Shown here one piece after another: positions 36,100 to 48,560 of a stretch of DNA of 64,000 nt; position 1 is the first letter of the stretch, and every line of letters begins with the position of its first letter. Below the pieces are notes generated by a model. The model saw only the letters and a program-made list of their open reading frames with translations. It ran no database searches and had not been told where the DNA came from. Where the stretch lies: the NCBI RefSeq assembly GCF_001949145.1, contig NW_019091454.1, positions 786,992 to 850,991 of the forward strand, in the 5' to 3' direction. This DNA comes from Acanthaster planci (lineage: Eukaryota > Echinodermata > Asteroidea > Valvatida > Acanthasteridae). The position numbers and the translations under genes are program-made.

Positions 36100-36720
36100 T
36101 TCCTTGTCAAAATATTGCTTCTTGCCTCTTAGGCATTTTCTATCCAAACCTAGACCAGGTGTGGTTTTGTATTTTTCACTTACACAACCTTCAAATTATT
36201 TTATTTGGAGCACCCCACCAAAGATATTGATTCTTCCCCCCTCTTCTCTAAGGTTTTTATTTTTTTCTGCAACACAGCTCTTTTTTATTCCTGGGACGCA
36301 ACCCACCAAAAATATTAATTCTTCCCTCCTCGACATTTCTTTTCTATCCACACCTTGATCACTTGTGGTTTTTATTTTTTCTCGGAACCACTGCATTTTT
36401 CTTTAGAACATCCATCCCAACCCATGAAAATAAATTAATTCTTTCCTCTTCGTTTATTTTCTGTCCAAACCAAGACCATGCACCTTTTTTTTCCTGTACC
36501 TGTGCACATTTTTTTCCTTATTCCGAGCACCCAAACTGTCAAAATATATTATTTCTTTGCTCCTCAACATGTTTTTTTAATCCAAACCTTGACCATGAGG
36601 GTTTTTAATTTTTTTTCTTGCACGACTGCACATTTTTATTCCGAGCACCCAACCCCCCCCAAAATATTAATTCGTCCCTCCTCAGCGGTTCTCTATTCAA
36701 ACCAGGACATTTGAGGAAGA
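36100..36720. repeat. ~115-bp pyrimidine-rich tandem array
   Basis: Five diverged units can be lined up by the phrase AAAATATTAATTCTTCCCTCC at about 36212, 36300, 36417, 36530 and 36648, each preceded by a GAGCACCCAACC-like block. Spacing is 88-118 bp. One strand is strongly T/C-rich. Not coding, despite several overlapping open frames. Confidence 0.7.
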
Positions 36721-38020
36721 ATGTATAAAATGTGGGAAGTTGGTAAATCAAAGGGATAGTATTAGCGTTTATAAGAGGCAGGAAAAAAATCTTATTGGAC
36801 CAAACACTGGCGACACTTATTTAGCCAACAGACTCAAGAACAGCTTGTATGCATCTTCTTGGCATCTTTGTTGTGACGCTGCCGTTATCGCACACACAGA
36901 AACAGCTGATTAAAATAGCAATACTCTCTGAATCACTCATATAAGAGAACGGACGACAACGCGTTCTGAAGTGCCCTTCAGAATGGGGGTGAATAGTAGG
37001 GCGTGTAGAACAGAAGGGAAAGCATGTGAACTATATTTTTGATTCCGTCCCTTAATTTATGGCGGCGGTTCTGTAAGCAAAATTGCTGTATAGATGCATG
37101 TATATAAGTAAGGAACACGAAGCAAAGACAATGCATGCATGTGTATTAAGTTCGGGAAGGCATGGCAATTTGCAGTGATAAACTAAAGCTGTGTGTTCAA
37201 CATCCAGGTTATCCCTAATTACATACGACATGTGTGGACATTTTAGACTTGAAATCAAGGTACATGTACTAACGGCCAGGAGTTTCGTAAACAGCTCATG
37301 GGTATTCCAACACAATTATACCTCTGCATGATATAAAATCTGTGGATGGTATTTGGGCCTACGTGCGGACAGCTGGGTGCATGTCTGCACTCTGTGTGAT
37401 CGCTTCTACTACAACTGCTGGTGTCCCAGAGGACAGTCAATCGCAGCGGTCTCGCGATGCAGTTTCGTCGATTTTCAAAGAATCTGACTTTCCGAGGTAG
37501 AGAGCTCTGTAAACGGAATCATTTCACATGCTTCATATGGTTCCCGGAGCCTAAAATAGTGGGTGTTTGAATTGGCCAACACAGACTGATAACTTTACCC
37601 ATGCTCATGATGCGAGAGCAATGACAACATCATAGGCATTCTTAAAAAATGTTCCTCTACTGAACCTCTTGCAGGTGGCCGCTTTGAAAATGCCATCAAC
37701 CTTTGTCTCGTGCTACCTGTAGGATGTGCTACAGTGAGATGGCCAAATAGGTCGAGTAGCCCTCACAGCTGCCATGGCATCTCACCCCATCAGTCAATAC
37801 GGGATAACTGCCACTTTCACTCAGACATCTGGAATGCATTCAGTTCCTATTCTTCATATTTGCCATTTTATACCACAATTTGCTTGGGGACATGCTAGTC
37901 TGTTAATATATGTATTGCTTGGTAGATCCTTGCATTATGGCAGCTTTGCCCTACCCCTCCATCACAAATGGTGCTATTTTATGCAAAAGTAAAGTTAACA
38001 AAGGTAGTCCCAGAAGTGGA
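36721..38020. other. COG6 intron sequence, nothing recognised
   Basis: No motif found. A block at about 37700-37750 (GTGCTACCTGTAGGATGTGCTAC) is weakly like one at about 41440-41470, possibly two old copies of an unknown repeat. Confidence 0.4.
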
Positions 38021-38308
38021 CTCCCCCAAATCAAAGGTGATTTAGGAGTCCACAGGAGACATTACTTACCTGTTAACCCTCCCCCTTTCCCCGCATGGGA
38101 CTCGGCTGATAGGCGCTGTTTAATTGCTCGTAATAGAGACAAGGGATAAAGGAACCAGATTAATGTGGGTGGTAGGACCTGGATGCTATTAACTGTGGTT
38201 TTAAAAAGACAAGCGGTTGGGATCCTTAGTTGGAGAATATGCAGAAAATAGGTTTAACAGGTAAGGTTCCCTCATGGACTCCCAAATTACCTTTGATTTG
38301 GTGGAATG
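38021..38308. mobile_element. MITE with ~55-bp terminal inverted repeats
   Basis: The left arm (about 38021-38078: CACCAAATC-like, AATCAAAGGTGATTT, GAGTCCA, TTACCTGTTAACC) is the reverse complement of the right arm (about 38250-38308) with about 80% identity by eye. The arms themselves contain an inner dyad (GGACTCCC...GGAGTCCA). No coding. A target duplication could not be fixed. Confidence 0.55.
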
Positions 38309-39991
38309 TATGTAAAGACACTCATTATCACTACAAATGTGAAGTTGAACCCACTCCAGTACATGATTTGGTAACTACAGTCATTTGAAGTTCAAGCCTA
38401 CATGCATGCAAGCCCACATTTTGAGCATGGTAGTGAAAAAATACACATTTGTGGCTGACCTGTCTCAGAAAAATTGGTACTGCTAAGAACAGTNNNNNNN
38501 NNNNNNNNNNNNNNNNNNNNNNNNNNNNNNNNNNNNNNNNNNNNNNNNNNNNNNNNNNNNNNNNNNNNNNNNNNNNNNNNNNNNNNNNNNNNNNNNNNNN
38601 NNNNNNNNNNNNNNNNNNNNNNNNNNNNNNNNNNNNNNNNNNNNNNNNNNTTGTTCAATGAGCCAGTTCGGTATTTCAAAATGCCAAGGTCTTTTGGGAA
38701 CAAAGCAGGCGCCTGAATCAGTGTATGGCTGCGCTGATAGGACAGACTATCACACCCTATTCTATCGGATTCTGACCTTCAGTCTGTTGGGGCTTGAACG
38801 AGGCACACTGTCCATTGGCAATACTAAGTTTCCTGACCGTCAGGCTTCACGTGTGCCCGTGGACCGGCTGTCCCATCCTGCATGTACATGTAGGCCATGC
38901 TGTACCATGTTAACTGGTCTGCTAGCTAGTTCCGCACATTTGTCCACTCGTTGTCCACCCAGTTTTGCAAGTGTTGGCTGTTGGAAGTCACTTCTCAAGC
39001 TAATCTATTGAGACCAAGAACTCTCGCGGCTCCAAACTCTTTGTCCCCCACAAACTCAAGATCAGGATTCCACCATGGAGGTACATCTACATGTACATGT
39101 ATCTCCCCTCTCACTATGGCCACCAATTAAATTATCTTTTTCAATAGTTCATTTAGCTTGAAGTGCCTGTCTTGTTCTGTTAATTTGTATTTAATAAAAC
39201 AATTTTAATTTCTTTCTACTTTACTTTCGTTCCCATTTCCTTTACTTTACGTTTGTCTGTTATGTCATTTTCTGACATTTGAAGTGACTTTTTAACACTG
39301 TTCACGAATAGCCTTGTGCTGGGCATGCACTGTGGTCATTGTCATGAAATTGGTGTCAAAAGTGACTGAAATTTTTTTAAAGCTCGGCTCGTGAAAAAGA
39401 AATGCATCACGGTAATATGTGGAAAAAAAAGGGAGAGTGGGGAGCTGGATTGTGCCCCCCATATCTTTATGGTTAAACACCCAACATCATCATAAGCATG
39501 CAAAGTTAAAAGCCAACAATTTTTGCTCCACTTTTTTCCTCAAAATGATTGGTCTTTTAGCACATGCTTTGTGTTTAGAAAAACATTAACTAGCAACAAA
39601 ATGGGTAGCTTTTTCCTAATTGTAGTGACCATATTCGATAACCACATGATTAAAAAGCCAAACTTGTGGCTTTATATTTTATTAAACAACCCCTTCAAAG
39701 TGTACCACTGAGATTGGTTTCCTTGGAATCTTTACAAAAACAGATATATCCATGTTTATATTTTCTGAAAGAAGGTATTTTATCATGACAGTGTTTTTGC
39801 AGGCACTTATATCAAATGCAGTGCTAAAGACAACTTTTTATTTCTCAGAACTGTAGCTAATGGTAGTAAATATTGCTATTTGCCAATAAGAAAACTATGT
39901 GTATCTGTGATGATGGCAGTTTGTTGCTTTTAAAGCTATCTTGTGAATAACAAATGAGGCTTGCTCTTGTAAAATTTTTTTTCAATTGCAG
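38309..39991. other. COG6 intron sequence with 157-base gap
   Basis: The gap at 38494-38650 is of unknown content. ACATGTACATGTATCT lies near 39090. The rest has no recognised element and ends in the exon acceptor at 39991. Confidence 0.5.
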
Positions 39992-40074
39992 GACTTCTTT
40001 GCAGCTCTGGAACGAGTGAAACAGATACATAATGATTGCAAGATTCTGTTGCGTACAAATCAACAAACTGCAGG
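39992..40074 (+). CDS. COG6: COG6 exon
   Basis: An 83-nt exon. The acceptor is a T-rich tract and TTGCAG ending at 39991; the donor is GTATGT at 40075. It encodes [15 protein letters not shown] followed by [13 protein letters not shown], one of the best-conserved stretches of the family. The final Gly codon is split (GG|G). With its neighbours this fixes COG6 as the identity. The surrounding 400 bp contain no other recognised feature. Confidence 0.95.
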
Positions 40075-41690
40075 GTATGTATAAGTACTGGTACCTCACA
40101 TTTGTGAAGAGTAGGGGGATTTTTTTTAATCATTGGCATTCTATCAATGGGAAAAAAAAGTAACAAAAAACAGTAATGGATGTACTCTCAAGAAGCCATG
40201 TTTATAAATGTAGATACTTTTACATGTACCTGTGTTGCATTTCTTAGCACCAGGGTAGGAAGGGGGATAGTCAGTTGGCATTAAATTAACCAATGAATCT
40301 TTTTACCACACTTGATTCATTGAATGTTTATAAATATCATTTAAAATGTTGTCATGGAAACTAACTATGGGGATGACAGAGCTAATCAAATTCTTCGTAT
40401 GTACCAGTATCCTAAGTTGGCACAACACTTGTTTTAAACACTTTTGTCACCGAACATCTTTATTGTTGAGCCTTTTTTTTTTTTGAAAATTATTAAGTTA
40501 TTTTTTTAACGTTAACAAAACAGTCAAGATGTTTGATGTTTAGGTGATTTAAAATTTAAGCTTAAAAGTCACAAAAATGAAGTCTGGAAACTGGGCATCT
40601 GACCTCATTTAATAATTTAATTTTCAATCATATTAATGAATATTTATCTCACTCATCCTTTGTGGCGTGCATGGCCAAATTGCTGGAAGTTTACATCAAT
40701 TAGCAGTTAAATCAAAAAAGATAAAAACCTTACAATAACCATAAGAATGTACATTATACATGTATTTACAGTTGAAACTAAAAAGTCATACTGTAATAAC
40801 CTTAAAGGGTCCATGAAGACCTCTGTGGGAAAAATGTTGATTAATTGTTCTAAGTGTTCAATAGAATGCCAACAACATGATCTGGGGTGTAAAAATGGAA
40901 TAAAATTCCCTTTGTTGTGGTTGAGGATATTCTCCGTTCAATTTGGCATGCGGAACAGAAATGATGTCATTTTTTTAACATTTTGGTGACTTTGAAGAAA
41001 TGATTCATGAAACAAAACATGAATTTATTGGAATATGGATATTACCACAGACACAGGCATAGTTTTTATTCACATCTTTATTGCATTTAATGATCAATAG
41101 GAATAAATATTTTGTATAAGTAGGTGCCATCAGACTTTTGCACGGCAGCGTACATTATTTAGTCACAGAATCTACTTCTTTGCATCCTCCCAACGCAGCA
41201 CTTTCATCAAAAGCAACTGAATGGGCTTCTTATTTTCTCTTAGCTGTACCAGGGAAATAAAGATCTACATGATGTTATCAGCGATTCAAAACTGACACAC
41301 ATGTTCAGTGTGTGTGCTATTGTTTATGACCCTATCATGATCCGTGATGCTAGGCTTATATACATGCACAATGTCGACATCTTCCATTTGTGTATGTTGG
41401 CGGGTATCTACATGGTTTTATGTTAGATAACGCTACGACCATTTACCTCAGGCTACCTGTAGCATGGCTTGTAATGAGCTATGCTGAGACGTGCCAATAA
41501 TACCCGCTTAGCCAAGACCCTATGGTAAGATCTAGCACTTGTCTACCTTCAGTTATACTCCGTATCTTTGGGTTTCTTTTCGTGGTCCTACACACTATTA
41601 AGTTTGCTATGTTGACTAGCTTTCTGGCCCAGATGACAAATGTAGATGACACATTTGTGCCCATGATGTCCAGGCTGTTTCATCAGTAGG
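40075..41690. other. COG6 intron sequence, nothing recognised
   Basis: AT-rich. No element or coding motif could be supported. Confidence 0.5.
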
Positions 41691-42250
41691 GGCCTATTTC
41701 AAAGGTTTCCTGTAATAGAGATTTGTAGAGAGCCTTGTAGGAAACCCATACCCCATTCACCTCCTGTTACCTCAATGATGTTTGCAAGGGGACCATACAC
41801 ACGGACTGACTGTAAGGTGGACGGCATTGCAGTTGCACCGTTGGAAGCCAGTCTCTACCCCTGCAGGAGGAGGCACTCAAGCAGTCACTATAAGATGGCT
41901 AGATACTGGTAGTGTGTCCTCGCCTTCCAACCGTCCATTGGTTCAGTGCTACTCTGCATAGGTATTGGTAATCTGCATAGGTTGCAGGTACAGTAGACTC
42001 TCCCCCACCTAATGTGGGTTGAGTCTACTACTGCATACCTACCAGATTACCAATCTCCCTCCCCGGCACACTTCACGCATTGAAAAAGAGGATGAACATG
42101 GCCAATGTTTTTGTGGGGGGAAGGGGGGGGTGAGTGGGAGCACACTATTAGTGATTGAGAATTTAGCGCATGGAAGTAATTGACTAGGAAATAAGGCATA
42201 GGTATTGGTAATCTGGTAGGTATGCAGTAGTAGACTCAACCCACAATTGA
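41691..42250 (+). mobile_element. DIRS-like terminal region (solo end)
   Basis: The sequence TGTGTCCTCGCC ... CAGTGCTACTCTGCATA at about 41917-41962 parallels the 3' end of the 4.2-7.6 kb DIRS copy (TATGTCCTCGCC ... CAGTGCTACTCTGCATA at about 7218-7263). The downstream unique block differs (GGTATTGGTAATCTG instead of GACTGTCTGGGGTA), so it is a different subfamily. No RT or recombinase accompanies it. Confidence 0.5.
42013..42245. repeat. Perfect 42-bp inverted repeat
   Basis: Bases 42013-42054 are the exact reverse complement of 42204-42245, separated by 149 bp. The block GCATAGGTATTGGTAATCTG is present a further time near 41958. It matches the layout of a DIRS terminus plus internal complementary region. 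Perfect identity of the arms implies recent formation or ongoing gene conversion. Confidence 0.85.
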
Positions 42251-43030
42251 TCAACTACCATTTGTCAAAGGACAACCTAGATGAACTATTGAACCTTTTG
42301 AGCTCATCAGTGGAAGAAATTAACCCAGGAGTAGACTGACTGGGCTCAGTTTTTTGTTCATGTTCAGTGTTGGTGCATGGGTGTGACACTCTCAGAGATG
42401 GACCAGGATTTGGATAATGCTGCCAGACTTGAGTAGTTGGATTTGCTGAGTTGCTGTAGATTTACTGTAGTAAGGTAACCAACCTCCGTTAAATTGATGG
42501 TAAACACGCTGTTTGTAATAGACATGGAAGTTTGAGCCACCAAACATTGTGACACACTAATTCCGAGTAAGGTACAGCACAAGTAGAAGGCAGAAAGCAG
42601 GTCCTATTGTTTGAAAACAATTGTTTGATGCACCAGGGAGATAGTAGGTGAATGCTTGCTATCTTTCAATGTTCAGTCAAGTGGAGAATCCAATTATGTT
42701 GCTTACACCACTAATCCAGTATGAATGTCTGTAGAGGATCTTAAGATGCCAAGATGTCTGTGCAGGGTATTGGTAGCACTTAGGCTCACATATATGACAA
42801 ATAAGTCACATCAAGTTGTTCAAAACCTGGCCCAGAATCCCGGGTAGAAATGGACATATGGTATCAGTTCCCATTAGCAAGGCTCCCAATACTAGTTTCA
42901 AAGCAATGGAAACCACAGATTGCAAAATCTGAAGAAAAACTAGGAGCAGTTTGTTGAATATGGCAGCATTTTAGGCGCACATACTTTGACATGAATGTCC
43001 CATCTGAGGTCATTTTGAATCCATATCCCC
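42246..43030. other. COG6 intron sequence
   Basis: No recognised domain on either strand. It may include the decayed 3' flank of the minus-strand transposase remnant that follows. Confidence 0.4.
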
Positions 43031-43079
43031 AATAACTTAACTTACATCTAGAGTGTAACTGCCAGTACAAATTTCAGGT

Positions 43080-43745
43080 TCTTGGGGTTGAGTGTTCTTA
43101 AAACACAATTTTTTGTTATTTTCGCGAGCCTCCTCTGACAGCATTCCCAGGCCATGACTTTTGTTTGCTGAGATCAACTTAGCACGATGGGCAAGAAGCT
43201 GGTGAATGGAGCATGTGAATCTGAAGTTTGGGAAGTGCTCAAGAAACAGCATGTTTGTGTCTTTGCAAAGTGTATCTAATTTGTCAGGATTGACAAATAC
43301 TGTGGATGATACCAGATGGAGAATAATCGTAACATTTGCAATGATCTAAGAGAGTTGTGATCTGTCGTCACCTTGTTTTAGTACACATTCCATGAGGACT
43401 TGACATTTTTCACTCTCGTGAAGCAAGCGCCTGGAAATTAGGCCAGTTGTAGATGTTCCACCTTTGCCGATTGGATCTGGTTCATCAACCTGTATGCCTG
43501 TTTTTTCGTATAAGTAGGACTGCACCTTCTCTTTAGCTTTCTTAATCATTCCCTCATTCATGAAGTTTTATTTCCAGCTTCTTATGCCAGCAGGCAAGTG
43601 GTACATGATCTTCAAAATCCACTCTCATAATCTCCGAGTCAGGTCTTGACTTGCCCTTTGGTCTTGCAGATCTTGAAAGAGATTCTTCAGAGCTTCATCA
43701 TTTACTTCTCCAATTTGGAAATCATCCTCAATGGGTTCCAGATTA
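43080..43745 (-). pseudogene. RAG1-like/Transib-type transposase C-terminal core fragment (tentative)
   Basis: Minus strand, one frame with a single TAG at about 43346. Upstream piece 43561-43349 reads KEKVQSYLYEKTGIQVDEPD, then GKGGTSTTGLISRRLLHE. After the stop the same frame gives IIANVTIILHLVSST, then CSIHQLLAHRAKLISANK and HGLGMLSEEARENNKKL. In RAG1 and RAG1-like proteins the C-terminal core has a helix before a GNFAR(K/R) block, then an HKxLAH...I...G.G..SEE(G)xExxNK block holding the last catalytic Glu. The order and spacing match. HLPAGIRSWK sits further upstream after another stop. The N-terminal DDE residues and any RAG2-like partner are not seen. Family assignment is by motif only. 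Confidence 0.5.
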
Positions 43746-43749
43746 TGGC

Positions 43750-46607
43750 TTCCTTCTCTAGATGTTGGACAAAGGACACAATACCAAAAAGCAACATTTT
43801 GTTTTAAAACAAAATGTTTTTGGCCTCGGCAGATATTTTATATTGAAACAGAATGTGAATCCTTTTTGTATTCTACTCTTGTTAATTTGTACATGTACAT
43901 GGCAACTGTAATACATGTATCCCCAAAACAGAGGTTTGAATTTCAAAATGTAGTTTTCTATACTTAAAACTTGTGTTTTTCAGACTCCAATGAAATTTTT
44001 TTTGCTGTATGAAAAACAAAAACTAAAATCAGACTGAATGTCTGGGTCTTAAACCACTGTGCCATGTCTATGCTTGTACCGGTAGTGGTTATTTTGGGAT
44101 GATGTCACACTGTGCATTCCGCTTATTTCATTTTGGTGGTTGGACTTTGAGTTTACACTTTCTTGAATGAAATATGAGGCCGTTTTGCAAAATAAAAAAA
44201 TTCGTCAAAAACACTTGTGATATTTCTGATTTGTTTCTTTGTTTACTAACAACCACTTTTTTGAAGGAAACCTTGATTGTTTTCCACAAGGTGATTGGCA
44301 ACAAGTTCTTAAAGATGACAATCCCATGCGTTTATACAGTTATCAATGTCTGAATGGTGCAGACTTGCTCAAATGGTGTCTGACTTGCTTAAAGCATGGG
44401 TACATGTACATGGCCCTGCTAATAAATAAAAATCTTCAAGCAAGGAGGAATCGTGAAAAACAAAGTAGTGTAAGTTTGCGCCCTCTTGGTGTTCTGTGCA
44501 ATTTTTCTGGATCGGACCAGTCGTCCGTATTAAGTATGTACTGTACTGGCACATTGTGTGTATGCATACTATTTACAGTGTACGTGAGATGCTCAGCAAA
44601 TCTCTGTGGACAAACTGTACGTCATAATACATTGTGCATTGCTAACTTTTGCTGCACTACACAAGATGAGAGTTGTGTTACGGTGCTGCGCTGCGTGGAC
44701 TGGATACTCCACTGTGTAGTTGTATTGGCATGAATGTACAGTTGTGGGATCAGGCCACAAGTTTCAACCACTTACTAGTCGCCGCATCACGACTAATTGA
44801 TTATCTGGAAATTGATAGCTGTGACCACCAGTACCTTTTGTGTTGTGACTAGTCGCATGGGTTTAATTGCAACCAGGGACAAAAAAGGTAATGTAGCCAT
44901 GCTTAGACCACTTTATTAGTGGTCTTTTTGACACGAAGAACCCTTTGCTGCACACTTTATCCTGGACATGAAATTCACCGTAGCTTCATTAACAGGTTTA
45001 AGCGTGATAAAAGTTGTCAAGTGGCAAATTCGGCAGACCTTCAATGAAAATATGCTACCTTACAATTTGTAACAATCTGTAGAGACAGTAATATGTAAAG
45101 TGTGTTGCAATAGCGTCACCACAAGGATCAAGCAGGGATGATGAAAATTCAATTAAAAAAAACACCAGGTGACAGTCAAAACAGCATGAAATCACACAAA
45201 GAAGGTGGACTTTCAAGTACAAGTCGCATCAGAATGGAAATTAGCACAAGATGGCAAGAACAAAGTGTAGATTTTAGACAATCATAAAATTAAAAATGTA
45301 GAGAGTTAAAAAAGTCAGATGTGACAGCAGATCAACAGCCCCCCATGCCTTTAGCAAATGTCAGTCAATTCCAATCAGGTAGTTGAGAAATTTTTTCCCT
45401 GAAATTAAAGTGGATGTGATTACCGATTATTTTCTACTTTCACATTTTCACATTCATACATACATGTATATTTCCATGCATCATTATTAGGGATAAGGTG
45501 CCTGATTTTTGCACCCACTTCTGGGCATCATTCTTCTAACTTTCAGCCATAATTTAAGGACGTTTAAACATCAATCATATTTTGTTTGTGGTTATTTTCA
45601 AGATATATATGTATATTGCAGATTAGCACATTAAAAGCACTGTTTTTTAAAATCAGGAATAAAGATGCTTGGTAACAAAAGCGTGAAATACATGTAGTCA
45701 AGTTCTCTTCTGGCTACTGATGCAGCAGATCCAATCAATTTCCACCATGTATGCTATTTTGTACGAGTGGCAAATAAACCAAGAATATATGTATTATATA
45801 CACTGTATACTGCAGTGATATTGGTTCATGTTTGTGTGCTGTTCTGATGACTGTTCTACCAGTTGTCAAGAGTATGCCATTTCAGGGCAATTAATATTTT
45901 CACCACTGTATTTAGATTTCTCGAATTGTGGAAGCTGCCATCCTACTGCCCCCCCCCACAAAAAAAATGACACACACAGCAATAAAGAGATACTTTCTGC
46001 AAACTGAATTTATCTGGTTGAAATAAACAACCCACTCCATGCCACACAGTTTCTCTAATTCAGATTGAGAGCAGTTAAAACATGCATTTCACCATCACAA
46101 GGCACACACCTAAATTAGCCTGAGCTCGGCATAACAATACAATAATCTTTTGCAAATTTGGCCAAACTGAATGCAACATTATCTTGAATACGTGCATCTG
46201 GAAGTGTATACTACTAGCTTTTAAATGGTTTAAGTTTCCCCAAATTTTGCTGATAACATAAAGTTATCCACCAGAGAATGTTGTGAACTGAATCTGCTTG
46301 CCCTGAAGAAGGTACTCAGTTACCGAAAGCTCGGCAATCATATATTTCAGAGCACTGATTTATTCCTGTATTCTTGTCGAGAGAATGTTGTGGTGTTGTT
46401 TTCTTTTTCATTTTTGATTTTTTAGTGGTAACAATTCTACCTTTCCACAGTAAAACCCATTTAATTCTCTCCACAGCTACTCATGCGTGTAAGATATGTA
46501 GTTGGAACTTTTAAAATGTTAAAATGAAAATGAACTTACATGTAGCATGTACATTCAATTTCACCTTGTGAATTTGGAATCAAATCCATGCATTTTGCAT
46601 CCCACAG
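43750..46607. other. COG6 intron sequence
   Basis: No gene. The open frame 44239-44733 is Cys-rich but shows no conserved pattern. A block at about 46300-46345 (CCTGAAGAAGGTACTCAGTTACCGAAAGCTCGG) resembles the hairpin tail of some retroelements. A C-run and A-run lie near 45950. Confidence 0.45.
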
Positions 46608-46678
46608 GCTGGAAATAATGGAGTCCATGGCCCTTCATGAGGAAACTGCATATGAACGCTTGTATCGATGGATTCAAG
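46608..46678 (+). CDS. COG6: COG6 exon
   Basis: A 71-nt exon. The acceptor CCCACAG ends at 46607 and the donor GTATGC starts at 46679. After completing the split Gly codon it reads LEIMESMALHEETAYERLY, then RWIQ. It ends one base into the next codon. The EETAYERLYRW block is a COG6 hallmark. The preceding intron of 6.5 kb carries the DIRS terminus and the RAG1-like remnant. Confidence 0.95.
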
Positions 46679-47780
46679 GTATGCATTTAAGAATCATTTT
46701 ACTGCTTCTTACCAGAAGATATATCTGCAACACAGGTACAGCTGAGAGATAAGTGTCTAGCATGCTTCAACTCACCTCTGGCTGAGGTCTCAACATGCTA
46801 ATTCCCTAGTTGCTTCGTGCACACAAGTCACAAAGTATTTGGAGGCAGACTGTGAGTTAAACATGAATTTGGCAGGTCAAGTGCTGCTGTAGCGAAGATC
46901 ACTGAGGGATGCTCCCTGAAGTTTTGAAAGGGTGCAGTAGGAAATGTGGTACAGACACTGTTGACACTAAATGACTCTTGCAAATCAGTGTATGTGGCAT
47001 TTATATGTGGCTGTATATTTTTCTTATAAACTCAAAATTTTCAGCAAAAAATAATACTGACAACTGGTCAGTTTTAAACAAATATCAAGATGTTAATCTA
47101 AATTTAAGTTTATTATGAAAAAAATATAAATTTTCACAAATTCCAAACTTTCTGTCAATTTTTATCTCGTGACACGTTTCTTTTGCAAAACAATGCAAGC
47201 CTCTGTAATACCAAAGTAAGGGTCAAGTGATTTTAATACATACACAAAAAAAACAACAAAAAGAAAAAATCTTTAAAAAAAGAAGCTATTTCAGCTGGTG
47301 TACAAATCAGCTAGTGCGACGAACGTTGTGTCTGTCAGTAGACAAACACTGTGCTGTTTCGGGAAACTCGGTTTTATAATAAATGAAGTCGGAATGTGTG
47401 GGAATTGATCAGCTGTCATTAAGTCTGCAGTTCAACATTTAACACTCACAGTATATGCAGGACTCAATCATACATGCGCTTCAGAAGATACAGTGTATTT
47501 ACCAGCACAGAATAGGCCAGAATCAAAATCGGGTCAGTGGAACCACTACCTTTTTTTGCTACAGCAGAGTATGACAGTACATGATCACACGCTTTCCCTG
47601 CCACGTGTTTGGTAGTTTGCCAGATTCCCCCAAGTTAGGGCTCCGTTATACACTTCACATGTACAAAGCATATGGCTCTTACCGCTATGGCTTTTACCCC
47701 TACGGGTTGTGTTGCAGGCATCAGCAGCATAATACAATGTTGTCATTATTGGTGCGTGGTGAGTATGTAAAATAAAACAA
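46679..47780. other. COG6 intron sequence
   Basis: AT-rich, with an A-rich stretch at about 47245-47285. Nothing recognised. Confidence 0.45.
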
Positions 47781-48560
47781 GCCCAACATCTTGGACAACG
47801 GATGCAGATAATTACTCTTTTATTTGATGAGCAATTTCAGACTGTAGCTGTCGAAATTGATTTTTTAAAATTTCTAATGAGTTAAAGCTTTTTCATTATT
47901 ACTTCCAGTCTGATGACATCATCAGTCTAAATTTTTGCACAAACTTTACAGGCACAAAGGTCATTACATCTACCGATTTTCAAGAAATTCCAGCAAACTT
48001 CACAACGGACATCTGTTCAAAATAGATTTTAAAATTCAAAAATCTATCGTAGAGGGTGCTTGAGTGTTGCATGTTGTTACCAATAGATGTTTTGAGGAAA
48101 ACTATTGGGTCGGAGACTAACACCGTTGGAAGCAGTTTCATATCTATTATCAATTTCAAATTATGAAGCACTTCTGATTTGGACTTGTTTGGAGCGGGAG
48201 TAAGGGTCAAGAGATTTTACCTACACGAGAAGAAATGACCAATTATCACTCTATCACTAGGCACAAAATAGAAGCTGCAGGAAGTCATGGTTGATTTTAT
48301 GAGGATTTTTTAAGATTTCATATTTTAAGTGCTTGTAATTTGACAGCTGATAACGTCATCATGACAATTTTTCCAGAACATTTTTGCTGTCTAAGGATTT
48401 GCTTTGTGTAACTTTGAAGTTGCCAGATTGCCAAGTGGCCCAAAAGGGTTTTCAAACATGCGTACAAAAGAGATAATTTCAGACACTTTATGCTGGAATA
48501 TATGGAGCCTTGTCTTGGCAGGACAGGATGGGTATAACTCATACAGGTTCAGGATTACGC
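47780..48560. repeat. Interspersed repeat with TGATGACATCATC-type dyads
   Basis: Contains GCAGGAAGTCATGGTTGATTTTAT (split here at about 48275-48298) and, further on, the GTCATCATGAC and TTTGTGTAACTTTGA words. These occur in the same order at about 59580-59730. A TGATGACATCATC palindrome lies near 47912. It is related to the long repeat tract at 59.4-61.6 kb. Family unknown, non-coding. Confidence 0.5.

Noticed and set aside
44239-44733. 164-residue Cys-rich plus-strand ORF
   Set aside because: No conserved motif, no splice or promoter context; composition fits chance in intron sequence.
46300-46345. Hammerhead-ribozyme or Penelope-like tail (CTGAAGAAG...CCGAAAG)
   Set aside because: The CTGATGA core is not intact and no Penelope RT or GIY-YIG sequence is nearby.
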